The notes beneath the pieces are model-generated. The model was not told the origin of the DNA. It saw nothing but the letters and a program-made list of their open reading frames with translations, and did no database searches. 64,000 nucleotides of DNA from Phycomyces nitens (taxonomy: Eukaryota; Mucoromycota; Mucoromycetes; Mucorales; Phycomycetaceae): contig JAHRBC010000004.1 of NCBI GenBank assembly GCA_022702545.1, positions 1,612,001-1,676,000 on the forward strand. The letters are read 5' to 3'. Made by a program: the position numbers and the translations under genes. Below, one piece after another: positions 24,219-36,259 of this stretch; the first letter of the stretch is position 1, and every line of letters starts with the position of its first letter.

Positions 24219-27200
24219 TCAGTCATCAAGGATGATGTTATCCATCTGTGCAGAAGAATCATCACAAAAACTCCTGTCTGCAAAATCATAATCCATAGCA
24301 TTTGATTTCCCAATGGCCACATTATACTCTTCCTCGACAAAGATCTCGAGCTGATCACCAGCCGTCGATATCTGGTCAAGACTGATCCTATTTGGCGGGG
24401 TCAGGGCCGGGATGCTGTGCTGAGTAGAGAGCTGCTTTGAATAATGGGCCAGGGCTTTGTTCAGAAACTCTTTTATGAAGTTCTTATTTTTTCCTATTTC
24501 AAATGCCTAATGAAGTTGTACAAATGAGATGAGAACGTGGCAATCAATGTATTACAATATACAAACCTTTTGATAGTGCAAAATAGCATTTCCAAAATCA
24601 TTTTTGATGTGGCAGATAATCCCCATTGATGTGTAGATATCCGGGTTGTTCTGGTTGTAACTCATAGCCAATTCAAAACACTTGAATGCACGATCGTATT
24701 CTCTAAACAATAAGAAAGACGTACATCTTGTTTAGCACAAAGAAAAGTTATATACAAACTGTTGTGAATATAAACCAAAATAGGAGACGCACTTTAGATG
24801 GCGATATGTGTGTCCAAAGTTGCACCAAAGCGCTTCCCACATCTGACTCATGGGACCCTGCCGCTTGTATGAAAATGCAAGTGCCTTTCGCAAGTATTCA
24901 AGTGCGTTGATGTAACTATCAAGGGTATTATTAGACCTTGATCTTTATGTTAGCAAATTCCAGGTCTTACTCCTTTGTATTGATGTAATAAACGCCCAAT
25001 TCGACAAGTAGAAAAGGATCCGTCTTGCACATCTCATAACTTTTGCTCAGATTTTCTAATGCATTGTTCATATCGCCCAGGCTCATATACTGCTTTCCGA
25101 TATACATGTATGGCAAGTGCGAACTAGCAAATCTCGTGAGTATCTAGGTGTTTAGACCACTGTCAATACCTTGTCACTAGTTCATTACATGTGGTAAACT
25201 CTTCAATAGCAGCATCATAGTTCTGAAGATACGAACTCGCAATACCTGACCCCAGCCATGCCTTCTCCATCAATTTATCAGACGCTATTGCCACTCTATG
25301 ATAATCGTTTTTGGTGAGAAAACAAGGGGCATTATGGTTTTGTCTGTTTCCAAAAATAAGAGAGATAATGTACTGAGTACCTGAAATAATATTTGGCTTC
25401 GGCATAGTCTTTGATGTACAAGTTGTAAAGCCCCACCGTGTACCATGTTACGCTCTCGTCTTGTAGAGTATTCGCAAGGTCCTGTGCAAAACGGTAGAGT
25501 TCAGACTTCATCCCAAGTTCATAGAGGCAGGTAGCATGGGTCGGTATGGAGTGTATATAATATGGATCTTCACGGCGAATCCTTGAGCATTAAAAAGGTT
25601 TGCAATATTTTGGATCAGTAAAAAGAAAAGGCAATCTTGGGCTATAATAAAACATACTTTTGGCAAACCTCTAGACAATCCGAAAACCGACTATTAGCAA
25701 GAAGAGTGTCTGCCTTGCTTCTTAAAAAATCAACACTGTTTTGTAATCTAAAGTTTCTTTCTGCCTTTGACTGGGCTTCTTCGATATCTGACATATGGGA
25801 AAACTGGAGCCTGTCTGTTATTATTGACTCTACACAGCCCACAACCTTACCCGTCTTATCTTCATCATATAAATCGATCTAAAAAACTCCTCATAGGAGC
25901 CACAGTGTTTTTCATAAGGTAATGTGGTAATAAAATCCCATTCTAAACACACCTTGTTAAACAAGCCTTTATTTTATCAATAATTTACCTGCTTCTTCAT
26001 CCATTAATTTGTGCTGGACCATCAATTCAAGTGCCTTGAGATTTGGATTATTATTTTTGATCTTTAGCAATCTCCAAAAACTTACTTCGACACAGCGCAA
26101 GTCGATATGGAGAGCATCCTTGAATGATTCTGCGGCATTTTGAGTATTTCCAGTCTTTAGATAAACCTTTCCACGTTCACAGCACATCAGTGCCTCAAGC
26201 TAAAAATACCAATAGATATGAGTAATATTCTTAAAGTCTCTATAAACTGATATACTTGCTCTTATACTCTTTGAATGATCCCATTCTTTAACAATCGGTA
26301 TCAATTGTTAGTCTTGTATCGATATATAAATAAATAAATAAATGAGAAATCCACTGTTGACTCTACCTTGCTCTTCAGGGAATGGATTCGAATGACCAAG
26401 ATAGTCTAAAGCATCTTGCCATTTTTCCAATGCTATCTATATGTTATAAAGCATACATAAAATCAGGCTGGGTTTCTTAAAGGTCTGGTTTTCTTACAGC
26501 ACACAGTCCAGCCAAATAACGAAATTCAACAAAGCGGCTCAATGCTCTTTCTTTGTTCAAGAGTGCCAGGGTTCGTTCGTATTGTCGAGACTGATAGTAA
26601 GCTGTGGCTAGCTTGAGGATATCTTCATATGAACCTGAATATTCAAAGATGGATGAATATGTAAATTTTATCAATCTATTGATATTCATGTATCATGTAT
26701 TCCAGGCAGAATTAATAATGAAAATAATGAAACACAATACCAATGCATTCTTTTTTTAAAAATATATAAAAAAAACCCACACATTGACAAAGTATTTGAT
26801 TATTTCTATTAATATTACCTGATATGACCACCATCTTTTCAGCATAGAATATGGCTGTCTCAAGAGCATTGCAATCCATGGCACCAAAATATAGTTCTTG
26901 CAACGGATCGGGAGCAGATCTGATGATGGAGTGTGAGGTTTCTGATATGCGATGTGAAGAGACTGGCTCCACAAATCGACCAAGCGAGTGATCCTGCTCG
27001 GTAAGAATGCTATAAACTCGATTGGCAGGAGTTCCTGGTGTCAGTCGCTGGAACTGGGGTGAGCATTGAAGGTTGCGTTGTGGCGAATATGGGATGGTGA
27101 GTTGAGGTGAGCGCTGGTAATTGCGTTGTGGTGAAAAGGGAAATCCGCGCTGGATATTAGCCCCACGTCTGGTGATAGGAGAGACAGGACTATGGTGAAG

Positions 27201-27281
27201 ACTATGGCGAGTATTTTCTGATGGGGAATCCAAAAAGGCAGATAGGCAGTCTTGATTGGATTGATGAATTGGCGTAGTCAT
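24219..27281 (-). CDS. CDC16: Anaphase-promoting complex TPR subunit CDC16/Cut9/APC6
   Basis: Spliced CDS complement(join(24219..24506,24567..24702,24793..24915,24971..25123,25170..25295,25381..25581,25658..25803,25851..25942,25989..26034,26086..26199,26260..26285,26367..26436,26498..26634,26819..27281)), 706 aa. APC6 is a TPR scaffold subunit of the APC/C ubiquitin ligase, which triggers anaphase in the nucleus. Seen: a disordered Ser/Pro/Arg N-terminus with SPQRN-type repeats (about 45-80), then a TPR superhelix from about residue 135 to 640 with APC6 landmarks (DILKLATAYYQSRQYERTL, YEEFFRSIYMMKIRR, SKADTLLANSRFSDCLE, VTWYTVGLYNL, LPYMYIGKQYMSLGDMNNAL, DIYTSMGIICHIKNDFGNAI), and an acidic C-terminal tail. 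The intron after the 26-bp exon 4 appears to use a GC donor (26258-26259). Homology to S. pombe Cut9 guided the junctions. Confidence 0.92.
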
Positions 27282-28026
27282 GGTAACAATAGATCAATTC
27301 AAGACCATCAAAAAAAAGGATTAGTTGAGAAAGCAGGAACGCGAGGAAGACCTGTGTGACTGGTACAAGACATTGGACAGGTTTTGATATACACATTTAT
27401 ATATATCTTTTTTTTAATAAGAAAGCATTTGTTTCCATGGCAATCGAATGAAATATACATATATATCTATAAAGGCTCTTTAGATTATTAAATTGGTCTT
27501 TTTTGTTGTCTGGTTTTTTTCTTTTAATTGACCAAGTTTTTGTTTATTGACTTTTTAATGGCCATTCTACAGTGCTGTATGCACACTATATTTTACAAAG
27601 TCTCAATTGGTTTAAAAGAAGTATAAATTATTTGTTGAATTCAAATGATTTCAAACTCTTTTTCTGTATTAAATCCAAAGTTGCTTTTTGTGGAATATGG
27701 TTTTGTTCAGACTGTGTTTATCTGTTCCGGGCTGAACCTGCAAGTCTGATTCGCACAGATATCGGACCAAATGCCTGTCCGGCATTAACTGGCATCAATG
27801 CCCAAGATACTTTTAAATATTTGGAATCTCAATTGCATTCTACCATGTCTGTACAGGGCTCAAACCAAATTCTTGTTGTGTCTTTGGTCTATACATTTTT
27901 AGTAAAGCCAATAAAGACGAGTAATTTATTGTCTTGGAAAAATTACACTTCATTAACCAGAATAACCCTAAATAGAAAACATACAATTACCATACCAGGA
28001 AAGTTCAGGCACCTCCTTCTTTCTCA
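27282..28026. other. Divergent intergenic region between CDC16 and F-box genes
   Basis: AT-rich at its CDC16 side. An ORF overlapping the F-box start in another frame (27,572-28,105) shows no family resemblance and is regarded as spurious. Both promoters should lie here. Confidence 0.45.
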
Positions 28027-29952
28027 ATGTCTTTTAAATTACCTTTTGAAATCCTGCACATCATATCCAGTTACATTTCAAGACAAGACATATTGCATTG
28101 CTTGACAGTCTGTAAATCATGGCAAGCTCCGTTTGAAGATGCCCTGTGGGAGACAATCGAGATTGATGGCTATGCAAAGATGGTCGCCATCTGTGATGAT
28201 TCCACTCCCATCTCGGCTGTATACCAGAAAAATGGTTATCGAGTACGAAAACTGACGTTGACTGGGCACATGTGGATAGTGAACGAAGAACTCTGCACGA
28301 TCCAGAAATACTTTCAAGAACTAAAGCATCTAAACATACGCCCAAACGCACTCAGCTGGTATGACTTTGGAAAGACGGCAAATTGGGATTCCTGGAGATC
28401 CCTGGCACGTCTAGAGATCAACATGACAGAGCTTACTGGAGGTGATAAGGAGCACGAGATTCTCGAGATGCTGTCTTGTCTTCCTTATCTTAGACACCTT
28501 TACCTTGATGACGATTTACCTCTCAAGAGAGAGCATTTCACATGGGTGGCGATCGAGAGAATACATATTTATCTGCCACTACTAGAATACTTTGAGATGA
28601 GGTCACCACTGGTTTCTATACCCCAGCATGATCTCCCAGAAATCCAACACATCACCCCAGCCAACAGTCTGACTACAGTCAAGATCAGCTATAGAACAAT
28701 TGATCTTGGATGGTTGTATTACTGCGCTATTAAATATCCTAATATTCATACATTTGGCTGGAAATTAAAACAAGACCAAAATAACATAATATATCAGGAC
28801 ACATTCTATGATTTATCTGATGAAGAAGACCAAACTGAAAATGCACCGGTTCAGTTAGGAAGCGCACAAGCCGAACAAAAGACTGTGATCTCAATGTTCT
28901 CCGGGCTAAATTGCTTCTTCCCATGTTTAAAGACAGTTGAATTGAGCGAGAAACCAAGGTCTGAATGGGAACATATCGTTTTCTGGAAACTCATCCGCCA
29001 GTTTGGTGCGCTGCTCAAATGTGTTGATTACGATTTTGATAATACACATATTAGCAAAGAGAAATCCGAAATGATCATGAACGAGTATACGCTCTCATGT
29101 TCAAAGACTCTTGAGGCGCTTCGATTAAGGGCAGAATTCGCTACACTGCCTTTTATATTGGATATCCATACCAATCCGATTTATCCAAATACCTATCCAT
29201 GTCTGGTCGACCTACATCTATCGTTATTGAACAAGGAAATCGAATTGGACCTTATTCTGGATCACTGTCCTGTATTGAGGTGGCTATATCTCTCTGCTCA
29301 TCCAATTATCCAAAGCACTGGCTCCATGGGCAATCCGGCTACTCACGGTTTAGAGAGGATAAAGATTGAAGACGCAAAGGTCGATTGGAGTATATTCAAT
29401 TATCTTTCGTTTCGTTGCAGATCTCTGAGCCACATGAGTTTATTCGATGTAACGGTGTGTGGACTGATATCTCAAGACACCGGAAACTTGTGCCTAGATA
29501 TGTCCCATACCAAATTCGAAGATCTAAAGCTGTTGAATGTAGACTTTTATTCCCTGGAGGATGTATACACTGATGAATTTGCGCATATCAATCAAATTAT
29601 CAGCTTCATATCGTTTGAACAAACCGAATCTGCCAAAACCAAAAGTTTCATCCAACCCCCGAATACAAGTGAACGTCATACTCTATATCCTGAACCAATA
29701 TGGCTCCACAATTGCTTGAGTAGTATAGACAAGCCCTATCAAAAGCTATGGGAGCTTGAACGCCATCAGATCAAATTTGCCCAAGATTACTTTCAGTCCT
29801 TTCACTCTAAAGACCGAAACCCTGCCCCAAAAGACACACTATCTACGGCCTATGACCAAGAGGAATGGAATTGCTGGAAATCAGACCTTTGTCGTGGATA
29901 TGTTACCCTACGCTGTGCGTACTCACGTAAACACCTTGTTGATGTTTATTAA
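28027..29952 (+). CDS. F-box protein with LRR-like C-terminal region
   Basis: Single-exon ORF of 641 aa. F-box proteins recruit substrates to SCF ubiquitin ligases through Skp1. Seen: an F-box at about residues 4-47 (LPFEILHIISSYISRQDILH, then CLTVCKSWQAPFEDALWETI), followed by irregular leucine-rich repeat-like segments (LKHLNIRPN, LARLEINMTEL, LPYLRHLYLDDDL, LEYFEMRSPL, HLSLLNKEIELDLILDHCPV, LRWLYLSAHP, LSHMSLFDV, FEDLKLLNVDFY) spread over about 90-510. Such large, fast-evolving F-box/LRR families are typical of Mucoromycota. The substrate is unknown. It converges with the HAM1-like gene (241 bp between stops). Confidence 0.85.
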   Translation: MSFKLPFEILHIISSYISRQDILHCLTVCKSWQAPFEDALWETIEIDGYAKMVAICDDSTPISAVYQKNGYRVRKLTLTGHMWIVNEELCTIQKYFQELKHLNIRPNALSWYDFGKTANWDSWRSLARLEINMTELTGGDKEHEILEMLSCLPYLRHLYLDDDLPLKREHFTWVAIERIHIYLPLLEYFEMRSPLVSIPQHDLPEIQHITPANSLTTVKISYRTIDLGWLYYCAIKYPNIHTFGWKLKQDQNNIIYQDTFYDLSDEEDQTENAPVQLGSAQAEQKTVISMFSGLNCFFPCLKTVELSEKPRSEWEHIVFWKLIRQFGALLKCVDYDFDNTHISKEKSEMIMNEYTLSCSKTLEALRLRAEFATLPFILDIHTNPIYPNTYPCLVDLHLSLLNKEIELDLILDHCPVLRWLYLSAHPIIQSTGSMGNPATHGLERIKIEDAKVDWSIFNYLSFRCRSLSHMSLFDVTVCGLISQDTGNLCLDMSHTKFEDLKLLNVDFYSLEDVYTDEFAHINQIISFISFEQTESAKTKSFIQPPNTSERHTLYPEPIWLHNCLSSIDKPYQKLWELERHQIKFAQDYFQSFHSKDRNPAPKDTLSTAYDQEEWNCWKSDLCRGYVTLRCAYSRKHLVDVY

Positions 29953-30193
29953 TAACCACTTGCGAAAGCAAAGAGCAAACTGTCCTTGACACATTTACCC
30001 ACACTGACCAACTCCATTTTACAAACTTTTTTCACAAGTTTATTATAGACTAGAGATTTAGAAATATAGGTTGATTTATTGTAAAATTGTATATTAAATA
30101 AATAACAAGTATACGCATTACAATATTGAATTAAGTTAATAGTTTAGTTTTTGTTTTTTGGATTGTAGAAAGGATAGAGTAGTGAAAGAGTTT

Positions 30194-33100
30194 TTAAACT
30201 CTTACTTCAGCAGTTCCTGCCAGTCTGTTTGTTTGCCTAGTGGGCTCGTATGAACGAACAGCAACTCGAGTAGGCTCAGCAGCCAAGCTTGAAGCAATTG
30301 AATCGGCATCACTTGTTCTGTTTGGGTCTGTCAATGTATCAGAAATCTTTGCCTTGAAACGATAGTTCATGAGGTCTACAAGAGTTGTGAATAGTCCTGG
30401 TCGCTGTCTTCCTTCGGATGTCAAGGGATTCTGAAGGCCAGTCTGGGCTGCTGTAGTTGGCTGTTGTCGGGCGGTCAGGTTGGAAGCCCCTGGTTGTCTG
30501 ATACGGTCCAGATAAGTTTGCTTCTCGTCCATCTTTCGCTGAGTTCTGTAGAGTTTGGAAGTAACTTCTCTATCACCCTGTTCGACAAAGTCGATGATCT
30601 TTGCTTCGAGAGCCTTTGCAATCTGTCGGCGTACGATACCAATTACCATAGGATGAACTGTCTTGTACAGCAAGCTACATGTGCAAAAGTGTGAATAAGC
30701 CGAATATTGAACACCAAACGATTATCAAATTTACCCATGGCGACTGTCCTTGATGTTGAGCTTAAGATCATCCACAGTGCACTTGCAGTAAGTGACCTTG
30801 AATGTGTTTCGAGGGTTCAAAGAATTACTGGTAACTCTGACCGCAGCACTGATACCCTTTCCGCCCATCTGATATAAAAATCTGAGTATATAAAGACACC
30901 TTCTTTGCTGAAGACCATAATCTTACCACAAGAGAAGCTACACCTCGATCAGATAGCTTTGGGAACCCAGTCTTCTTTTTGTAATAAAAGACAACCTATA
31001 AAAAGCATCAGTATTGTGCCTAAATTTCGAATATGTCCATCTCTTGACTTACATCTTCTACAACAGCCTGGATCTCCTTCATATCAATAAAGATAGACTG
31101 TCTATCCACATTGCTCACATTGGTCTTTGGGCTGAAACGTGAAAAGTTTTCCATCTAAAGAAAGTTGTCCAAAGATTAATAATCTAAATTAATACAATAT
31201 GTTACGCGTGCTTTTACCTTGATGTCAAACACGTTGGGAAGCATGGTATCTCCAGAGAGAACTACATTTTCAACCACAACATCAAACTGAGGGTCGCTGT
31301 ACTCAATACGTGGGATGGGAACGAATTTAATCTGCTCCAAAATAGCTGGTAGCAAGGTCTTGCGCATGTCAGTCAGCAACTGAGGCTTGAATGCAGGGTT
31401 TCCCTCACTTTGGATATCAACAAGAATATATTAATGGACTGTCTTGATTGTATTTTATGTTTTTTAAATATAGCTTACCCATCCAACCACAAATCCTTGT
31501 GAATATTTCGAAGACGCTTGTTGATCTCTAGTGCAACAGGATCTTCAGCCATAGCTTGAGTGATTTCTTTGGATTCATCCAGCATATCGTAGAAAAGATT
31601 CTGGTAACGACCCTTGGTAACCTTTTGTCCAGTACGAAGCAGCTTTTCTCCATCTTTGGTAGAAGCTTCTGAATCAACATAACCAGGATCTTTAAGCAAA
31701 CGCTTAAGATAGCCAATTACCTAAAGTAAATAGAGAAAGAGTTGAATAAAAATATTTTTTTGTATAATCGTCTCCATTGACTTACGTCTTCATAGTACCC
31801 ATGGAGCTTGGGGTCATTCTTGATATCGTAGAATAATGTTTGGATGCTTTCAAGCAAAGGGTCGAGTGACTGGCCCTGAGCCCAGTCTTCAAAGATTGCT
31901 TTGATCTCCAAGGCTGCATTAGACCAATTACTATTTGACTGCATGTTCTCGGTGGCATCAGAAGCAACGTTTGCGGCACTATTTGTGGCATCGACAACGT
32001 TCTGGCCCCATGTGCTAAAGAGGTAGATAATAAAATCAATGGCCTTTTGGTAGTCAGGCTCTCTTTGGACTTGGTGCATGACATGCTTGAGGCGATTGAT
32101 AAGTTCTGTTTGCTTTTCGGGTGGGAATTTATCGTGAACATAAGCCTTTGTGTCTTCGGCTTGCTGGCGGGCTCCGTCTTGTACTTGGGACTTCATCTGT
32201 TGGCTTTGGTTTTTGACCTTGGATTTGATCTGCTGACCCTGCTCCTTGGCTTGGTTCTTCATTTGCTGACCTTGGTCTTGCATTTGTGATTTGGCTTGAT
32301 AGATTTGGTCACCACTGTTGATTCCTTGGACTTGTGAACCTTGCTCATGCTGATAGTTGACAGGCTGGTAATCCTCAAAGCTATCATTTTGGTTCTGGTA
32401 AAAGTCGGTGCTTTCTCTTCTGTCTTCATAAGAGCTGTGGCTGCTATCACTCCACATTTCAGGATTTCTAATGTCGTATCCATAAGTTTGGTTTTGAGTA
32501 TGGATCGGAGGCTTTCCTTCAAATTCGGTCTGTCTCTCAAAGATATCTTGGTTCTGATAGCTGCTGTGGTCTTGATAATAGCCTGGAGTCTGTTGGGTGA
32601 TACTGCCCTTTCGGTTCATGTCACGCACACTGCTAAGGGCATCTGTATTATCAGTGCGAGAGTAAGTGCTTGTGGGAGGGAAGTTGGATCTAGATGATCT
32701 TCTTTCGGTTCTAGAAGACCTGTGAATATCATCAACAAAGTTTTGGTTTCGCATATTATCCCGAATCTCGTATTCATGGGGATCACGACCAGTATAGTTT
32801 TGAGAATTGTTCACAATTCCAGATTGAGCCATGCCACCAGGATTGGCAACCTTGTTAGAGATATTGTTGATAACTCGATCTTGTTTTCTAGGGTCGTTCA
32901 TCTCTCGAGTCTGGTCAGTAAACTCTTGAGTCTTTTGGTTGATTTTCTTGCTCATCGACTTGGCCTGGTTACCCATATTTTGGGCCTGGTTTCCAGCATT
33001 CTCAACCTGCTCTCCTGCTTTACCAGATAAGTCGGCGACCTTTTCAGAAACATCACCAAACATGTCTCGTGCAATGGACATCATCTCGTGCATAATGTCT

Positions 33101-33776
33101 CTAAACTCTTCGTTCAAAAGGATGATTTTGCCAATGGTGAACATTGATCTGGCACCTAATTAACATGTTTTTATTAGTGATTTTCAATTTTCAATTTTCA
33201 AGAGTTTTCAAACATACCACTCTCTGCATCATCCTTTAATGCCTCTTTATTTGCGCTTGCAGGTAGACCTACCCTATTAATGTCGTCTATTTGGATTTGA
33301 TCAGTAAAGAATCTATCAAGCCACTTTTAATACAAACCTTTGTTGATTGGGGATTCAGACTGGGACATGTGGTAGACAAGAGACTGGAAGAGCTCGTCGC
33401 TGTTCTTGTGGGCCAAGGTCTTTTGAAGAGTTACTAATAACTTGCGCATATCCTTTAGAAGGAGCTGGCCATCTTCAGACATCAGATGCTTGCGGGTCTC
33501 GATTGAAGGGTTGTCGATCATGCTTTGGAAGAAGGATGTCATTTGGTTATTTGTGGGCAGTTTACCACTGCGGACAGCCTGAACAAGATCAAAGGTCTTT
33601 AGTTTGTCGTTTACAGCCATCTCCTTCTCATTTCTTGGGTTCCGGATCACATTTCCGGCAACAGCCTGTGGAGGCGCTGTGTGGTTCATCTGGAGCCCTA
33701 CACCATTACGCTCGCGCGTAACTGGGTTTGTTTGAGGGATAATGTGGGGTTTGTTGACATCAAAGGCTGCAGACAT
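30194..33776 (-). CDS. HAM1-like protein (HAM1 N- and C-terminal domains; BPI-like lipid-binding fold)
   Basis: Spliced CDS complement(join(30194..30674,30735..30868,30927..30995,31053..31154,31218..31407,31479..31720,31786..33155,33218..33286,33338..33776)), 1031 aa. This fungal family (older names DUF5923/DUF4449) resembles lipid-transfer proteins of the BPI/tubular-lipid-binding type; its exact role is not settled. Seen: an N-terminal helical part (LVQAVRSGKLPTNNQMTSFF), a region of apolipoprotein/LEA-like amphipathic repeats at about 190-245 and again at 445-520 (Gln-rich QQMKNQAKEQ, QQIKSKVKNQ), a disordered Ser/Asn/Tyr-rich spacer between them, and the conserved C-terminal half (DMRKTLLPAILEQIKFVPIP, VFYYKKKTGFPKLSDRGVAS, then STNP-type loops and KMDEKQTYL). 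The start at 33776 (MSAAFD) is preferred over an in-frame ATG at 33839. Confidence 0.85.
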
Positions 33777-34326
33777 TATTAATTTTTCTGTTATGTCTTT
33801 AAGTATCGCAAATCCAGTGTCTTTTATACAATTGCTCACTAGGATTTCTTTCTAGAATCGATCAATGTCGTCATGGAGAGGTGAGGTCAGAAATTGTTTA
33901 TATATGAAACTTGGCCTCCACAATCATTCTTTATGCTGCAAGACTTTTATTTCTGAACTTGACAGATCCAAAGCAAGAAAAAGATCGTCAATTGAAAGTT
34001 GTGAAAAAAAATTAGCAGTATATCCGCACAATCGGTGGCTGCATAATAGGATAAGCCAATGCATACAAGAACTTATTATTCTGATAGAGCCCCATGTCTT
34101 TGGCTACTCTTTTACAAGAGAATATGATGGTCAGAGTGCGTTGTTGAACAATTGACTTGAGAGGTTTATCAAAAGTAACAAATGGAAAAAAGCAAACCTA
34201 TAGATCATATTATGTATGGCTTATGCTAGGGTTTAAACAAATCTCTGCTAGCCAATCCTAAAAAGCAGATTGTTTGAAACCCGCCTGTTGTGTTTGAAAG
34301 GACGTTCTCTAATTATATTGTATTTA
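33777..34326. other. Intergenic region upstream of the HAM1-like gene
   Basis: Contains the promoter of the HAM1-like gene and the 3' region of TRAPPC13. A 96-codon ORF on the + strand (33,865-34,155) has no recognised motif and no supporting context. Confidence 0.45.
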
Positions 34327-35703
34327 TTAACCCAAGGTCTCATTGGGATCAGCAAGAACAAACACATCGCAGAGGTGGTCAATGTCTTTTGTGTAGCCTG
34401 TGATGATATCCATAACCTTTAGGCCGGTTACACGCTGCAGTCCAGGTGTGAGAGGGAAGAATTCGAGTTGGGTTTCGGTTGTAGTGTTAGGGGCTAGATC
34501 ACCCAGTTGTCGGCTGCTGAGTCCACTCAAGAGGACAGATCCCATTTTAGTCTTGATGGCTGAGAGGACTAGCTTCATGTTTTGGCCAGAGTGGTTTCTG
34601 ATTCTCACCCCGAGCTGGAATGGTGTCTCGAGGCATACTCTAACTGGGCCCTCGGTTAGCCAGAATGGCTGGATCTCAATGTCCTCCAGTAGAGGGGCTT
34701 TTCTTGTCAATTGAGATGTCTGCAATCGCCCAAGATCTCCCATGGCAGAACGCCAGACAATGTCCAGTTTACCCAATGCATTTGTTGTGCGTGCAATTCG
34801 ATCGTTTTCCTTGTCGCGAGGGGTCAATAGGTAAAGGTATTGGCGGACGTCTTGTGGGTGGATAAAATCGTCTCCAAAAACCGACCCCTCCTCCAACTGT
34901 CCCTTTGAGTTGTAGGTACCATTTAGATCATTAAACTCAAAGTGTTCAGACGGCTCAAATCTCATGCGCTCCAGATGCATGGGCCCAGCCGACACATTCT
35001 GGAGCTGTGCCTCCAGAAACACACGGCCGTCCATCATGTTGTTTAGCTTGGTCTTGACGGCAAGTGGGTTTGATACCTGGAACTTGTAAAATTTGCGAAA
35101 ATGCCGCTTCTTGCCATCTGGTGTGGTGTAGTGTGTTGAGCAAACGAGGATGTGAACTCCGAGCTCTTTGATTTCATGCGTTACTGTCGCGTCATATGTC
35201 GTTTGGGGATCAAGGGTTGTCCGAGGTGTAGATGTGGTATCCGATAGTACAAATCGCTGCGAAGACGTCTGGAGTTCAATCTTGACTCCTACTTGGTGTA
35301 CTGCCTGTCCAGATTCATTGTTTACACTCACAAATGTCCCAAAGCTTTCTCCTAGGTAGATATTTCCAAAGCTAGAAGGCAGTTGTAATATCTGACTTAG
35401 ACCAAAGTCTCGTATCTGGAGCTCATTCTGGGCTACGATAGGATGTGAGGCAGCAATGTCTGAAATAAGGAGTGACTCGAGCCCTTCGACAAGTGGTGTT
35501 GTCTGTGGTGATCCCTCAAAGTAGACTGGAGAGTGTGTTGCCAATAGTGGTCGTGACAGCCGCAGCACCTTTAACGACAGCAGATGGGGCATCTGTCCAT
35601 CATCTTGCAGAGATGGCGATGGTGACAATGGTCCTGGACCTCCGCTAGGTGGAATAAGAGGGGATGTGTATGTAGTCATGTACTCATTCACAGGCCAATA
35701 CAC
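34327..35703 (-). CDS. TRAPPC13: TRAPP complex subunit 13 (TRAPPC13)
   Basis: Single-exon ORF of 458 aa. TRAPPC13 belongs to the TRAPP tethering complexes that act as Rab GEFs in ER-Golgi, Golgi and autophagy traffic. Seen in order: LLSLKVLRLSRPLL near residue 45, ILQLPSSFGNIYLGESFGTF (the family's LP..FG.IYLGE.F signature) at about 105-125, VNNESGQAVHQVGVKIELQT, HEIKELGVHILVCSTHYTTP, KKRHFRKFYKFQVSNPLAVK, VFLEAQLQNVSAGPMHLERM, and a beta-rich C-terminal half. These are the diagnostic segments of the family (DUF974), and the length is normal (about 410-460). An in-frame ATG at residue 9 (35679) could be the start instead. It is transcribed in the same direction as the HAM1-like gene. Confidence 0.93.
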   Translation of the reverse strand: MYWPVNEYMTTYTSPLIPPSGGPGPLSPSPSLQDDGQMPHLLSLKVLRLSRPLLATHSPVYFEGSPQTTPLVEGLESLLISDIAASHPIVAQNELQIRDFGLSQILQLPSSFGNIYLGESFGTFVSVNNESGQAVHQVGVKIELQTSSQRFVLSDTTSTPRTTLDPQTTYDATVTHEIKELGVHILVCSTHYTTPDGKKRHFRKFYKFQVSNPLAVKTKLNNMMDGRVFLEAQLQNVSAGPMHLERMRFEPSEHFEFNDLNGTYNSKGQLEEGSVFGDDFIHPQDVRQYLYLLTPRDKENDRIARTTNALGKLDIVWRSAMGDLGRLQTSQLTRKAPLLEDIEIQPFWLTEGPVRVCLETPFQLGVRIRNHSGQNMKLVLSAIKTKMGSVLLSGLSSRQLGDLAPNTTTETQLEFFPLTPGLQRVTGLKVMDIITGYTKDIDHLCDVFVLADPNETLG

Positions 35704-36259
35704 CCAACCACTTTAACCATCCAGTTTACGGCAAGTCACGATAGTGGCTATTCACACCATGTCTCCATCTTTTTATACATTGCACATTTACTTCATGGGG
35801 CATTCTTATAAAAGAATCTCTAGAATGTAATGATTATTCTTTAGAATGAAAATATTTTCTGGAGAGTAAGCCCTCTATGGAACTTATTAACATTAGGATC
35901 AGTTGCTAATGACTCGATTAAATCTTGGTATTCAAGTAGTATATCCCAACAATTTAATTGCTTTGGAAAGATCTGATCATTCAAAGCTCTCAATCCCATG
36001 AACTTTTATAACCAACTAGATGCTTTGTAGAAAATTACAAATGAACGATCTCCATGTAGTACTAGGAGTGGAAAAGGCTACTGGAAGTATAGTATTCTAT
36101 ATATATGTTTATACATTAATAAATTTATAATTGCAAGAGTTTATTGATTTGTTTTATTATCAGTATAAAAAGTGATTTTGCAATAACCAATGTCTTTGAG
36201 GGTATAGATAGGTCTTCCAAGTCTTTCTAAAGGTCTATAGACATCTTTTTTTTTCTTGG
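35704..36259. other. Intergenic region between TRAPPC13 and the I9-like gene
   Basis: AT-rich, nothing recognised. It would hold the TRAPPC13 promoter. Confidence 0.45.

Noticed and set aside
27572..28105. 177-codon ORF overlapping the F-box start codon
   Set aside because: No motif, a different frame from the F-box gene, and AT-driven composition in its first half.
33865..34155. 96-codon ORF divergent from the HAM1-like gene
   Set aside because: No family resemblance, no signal peptide, no splice partners.
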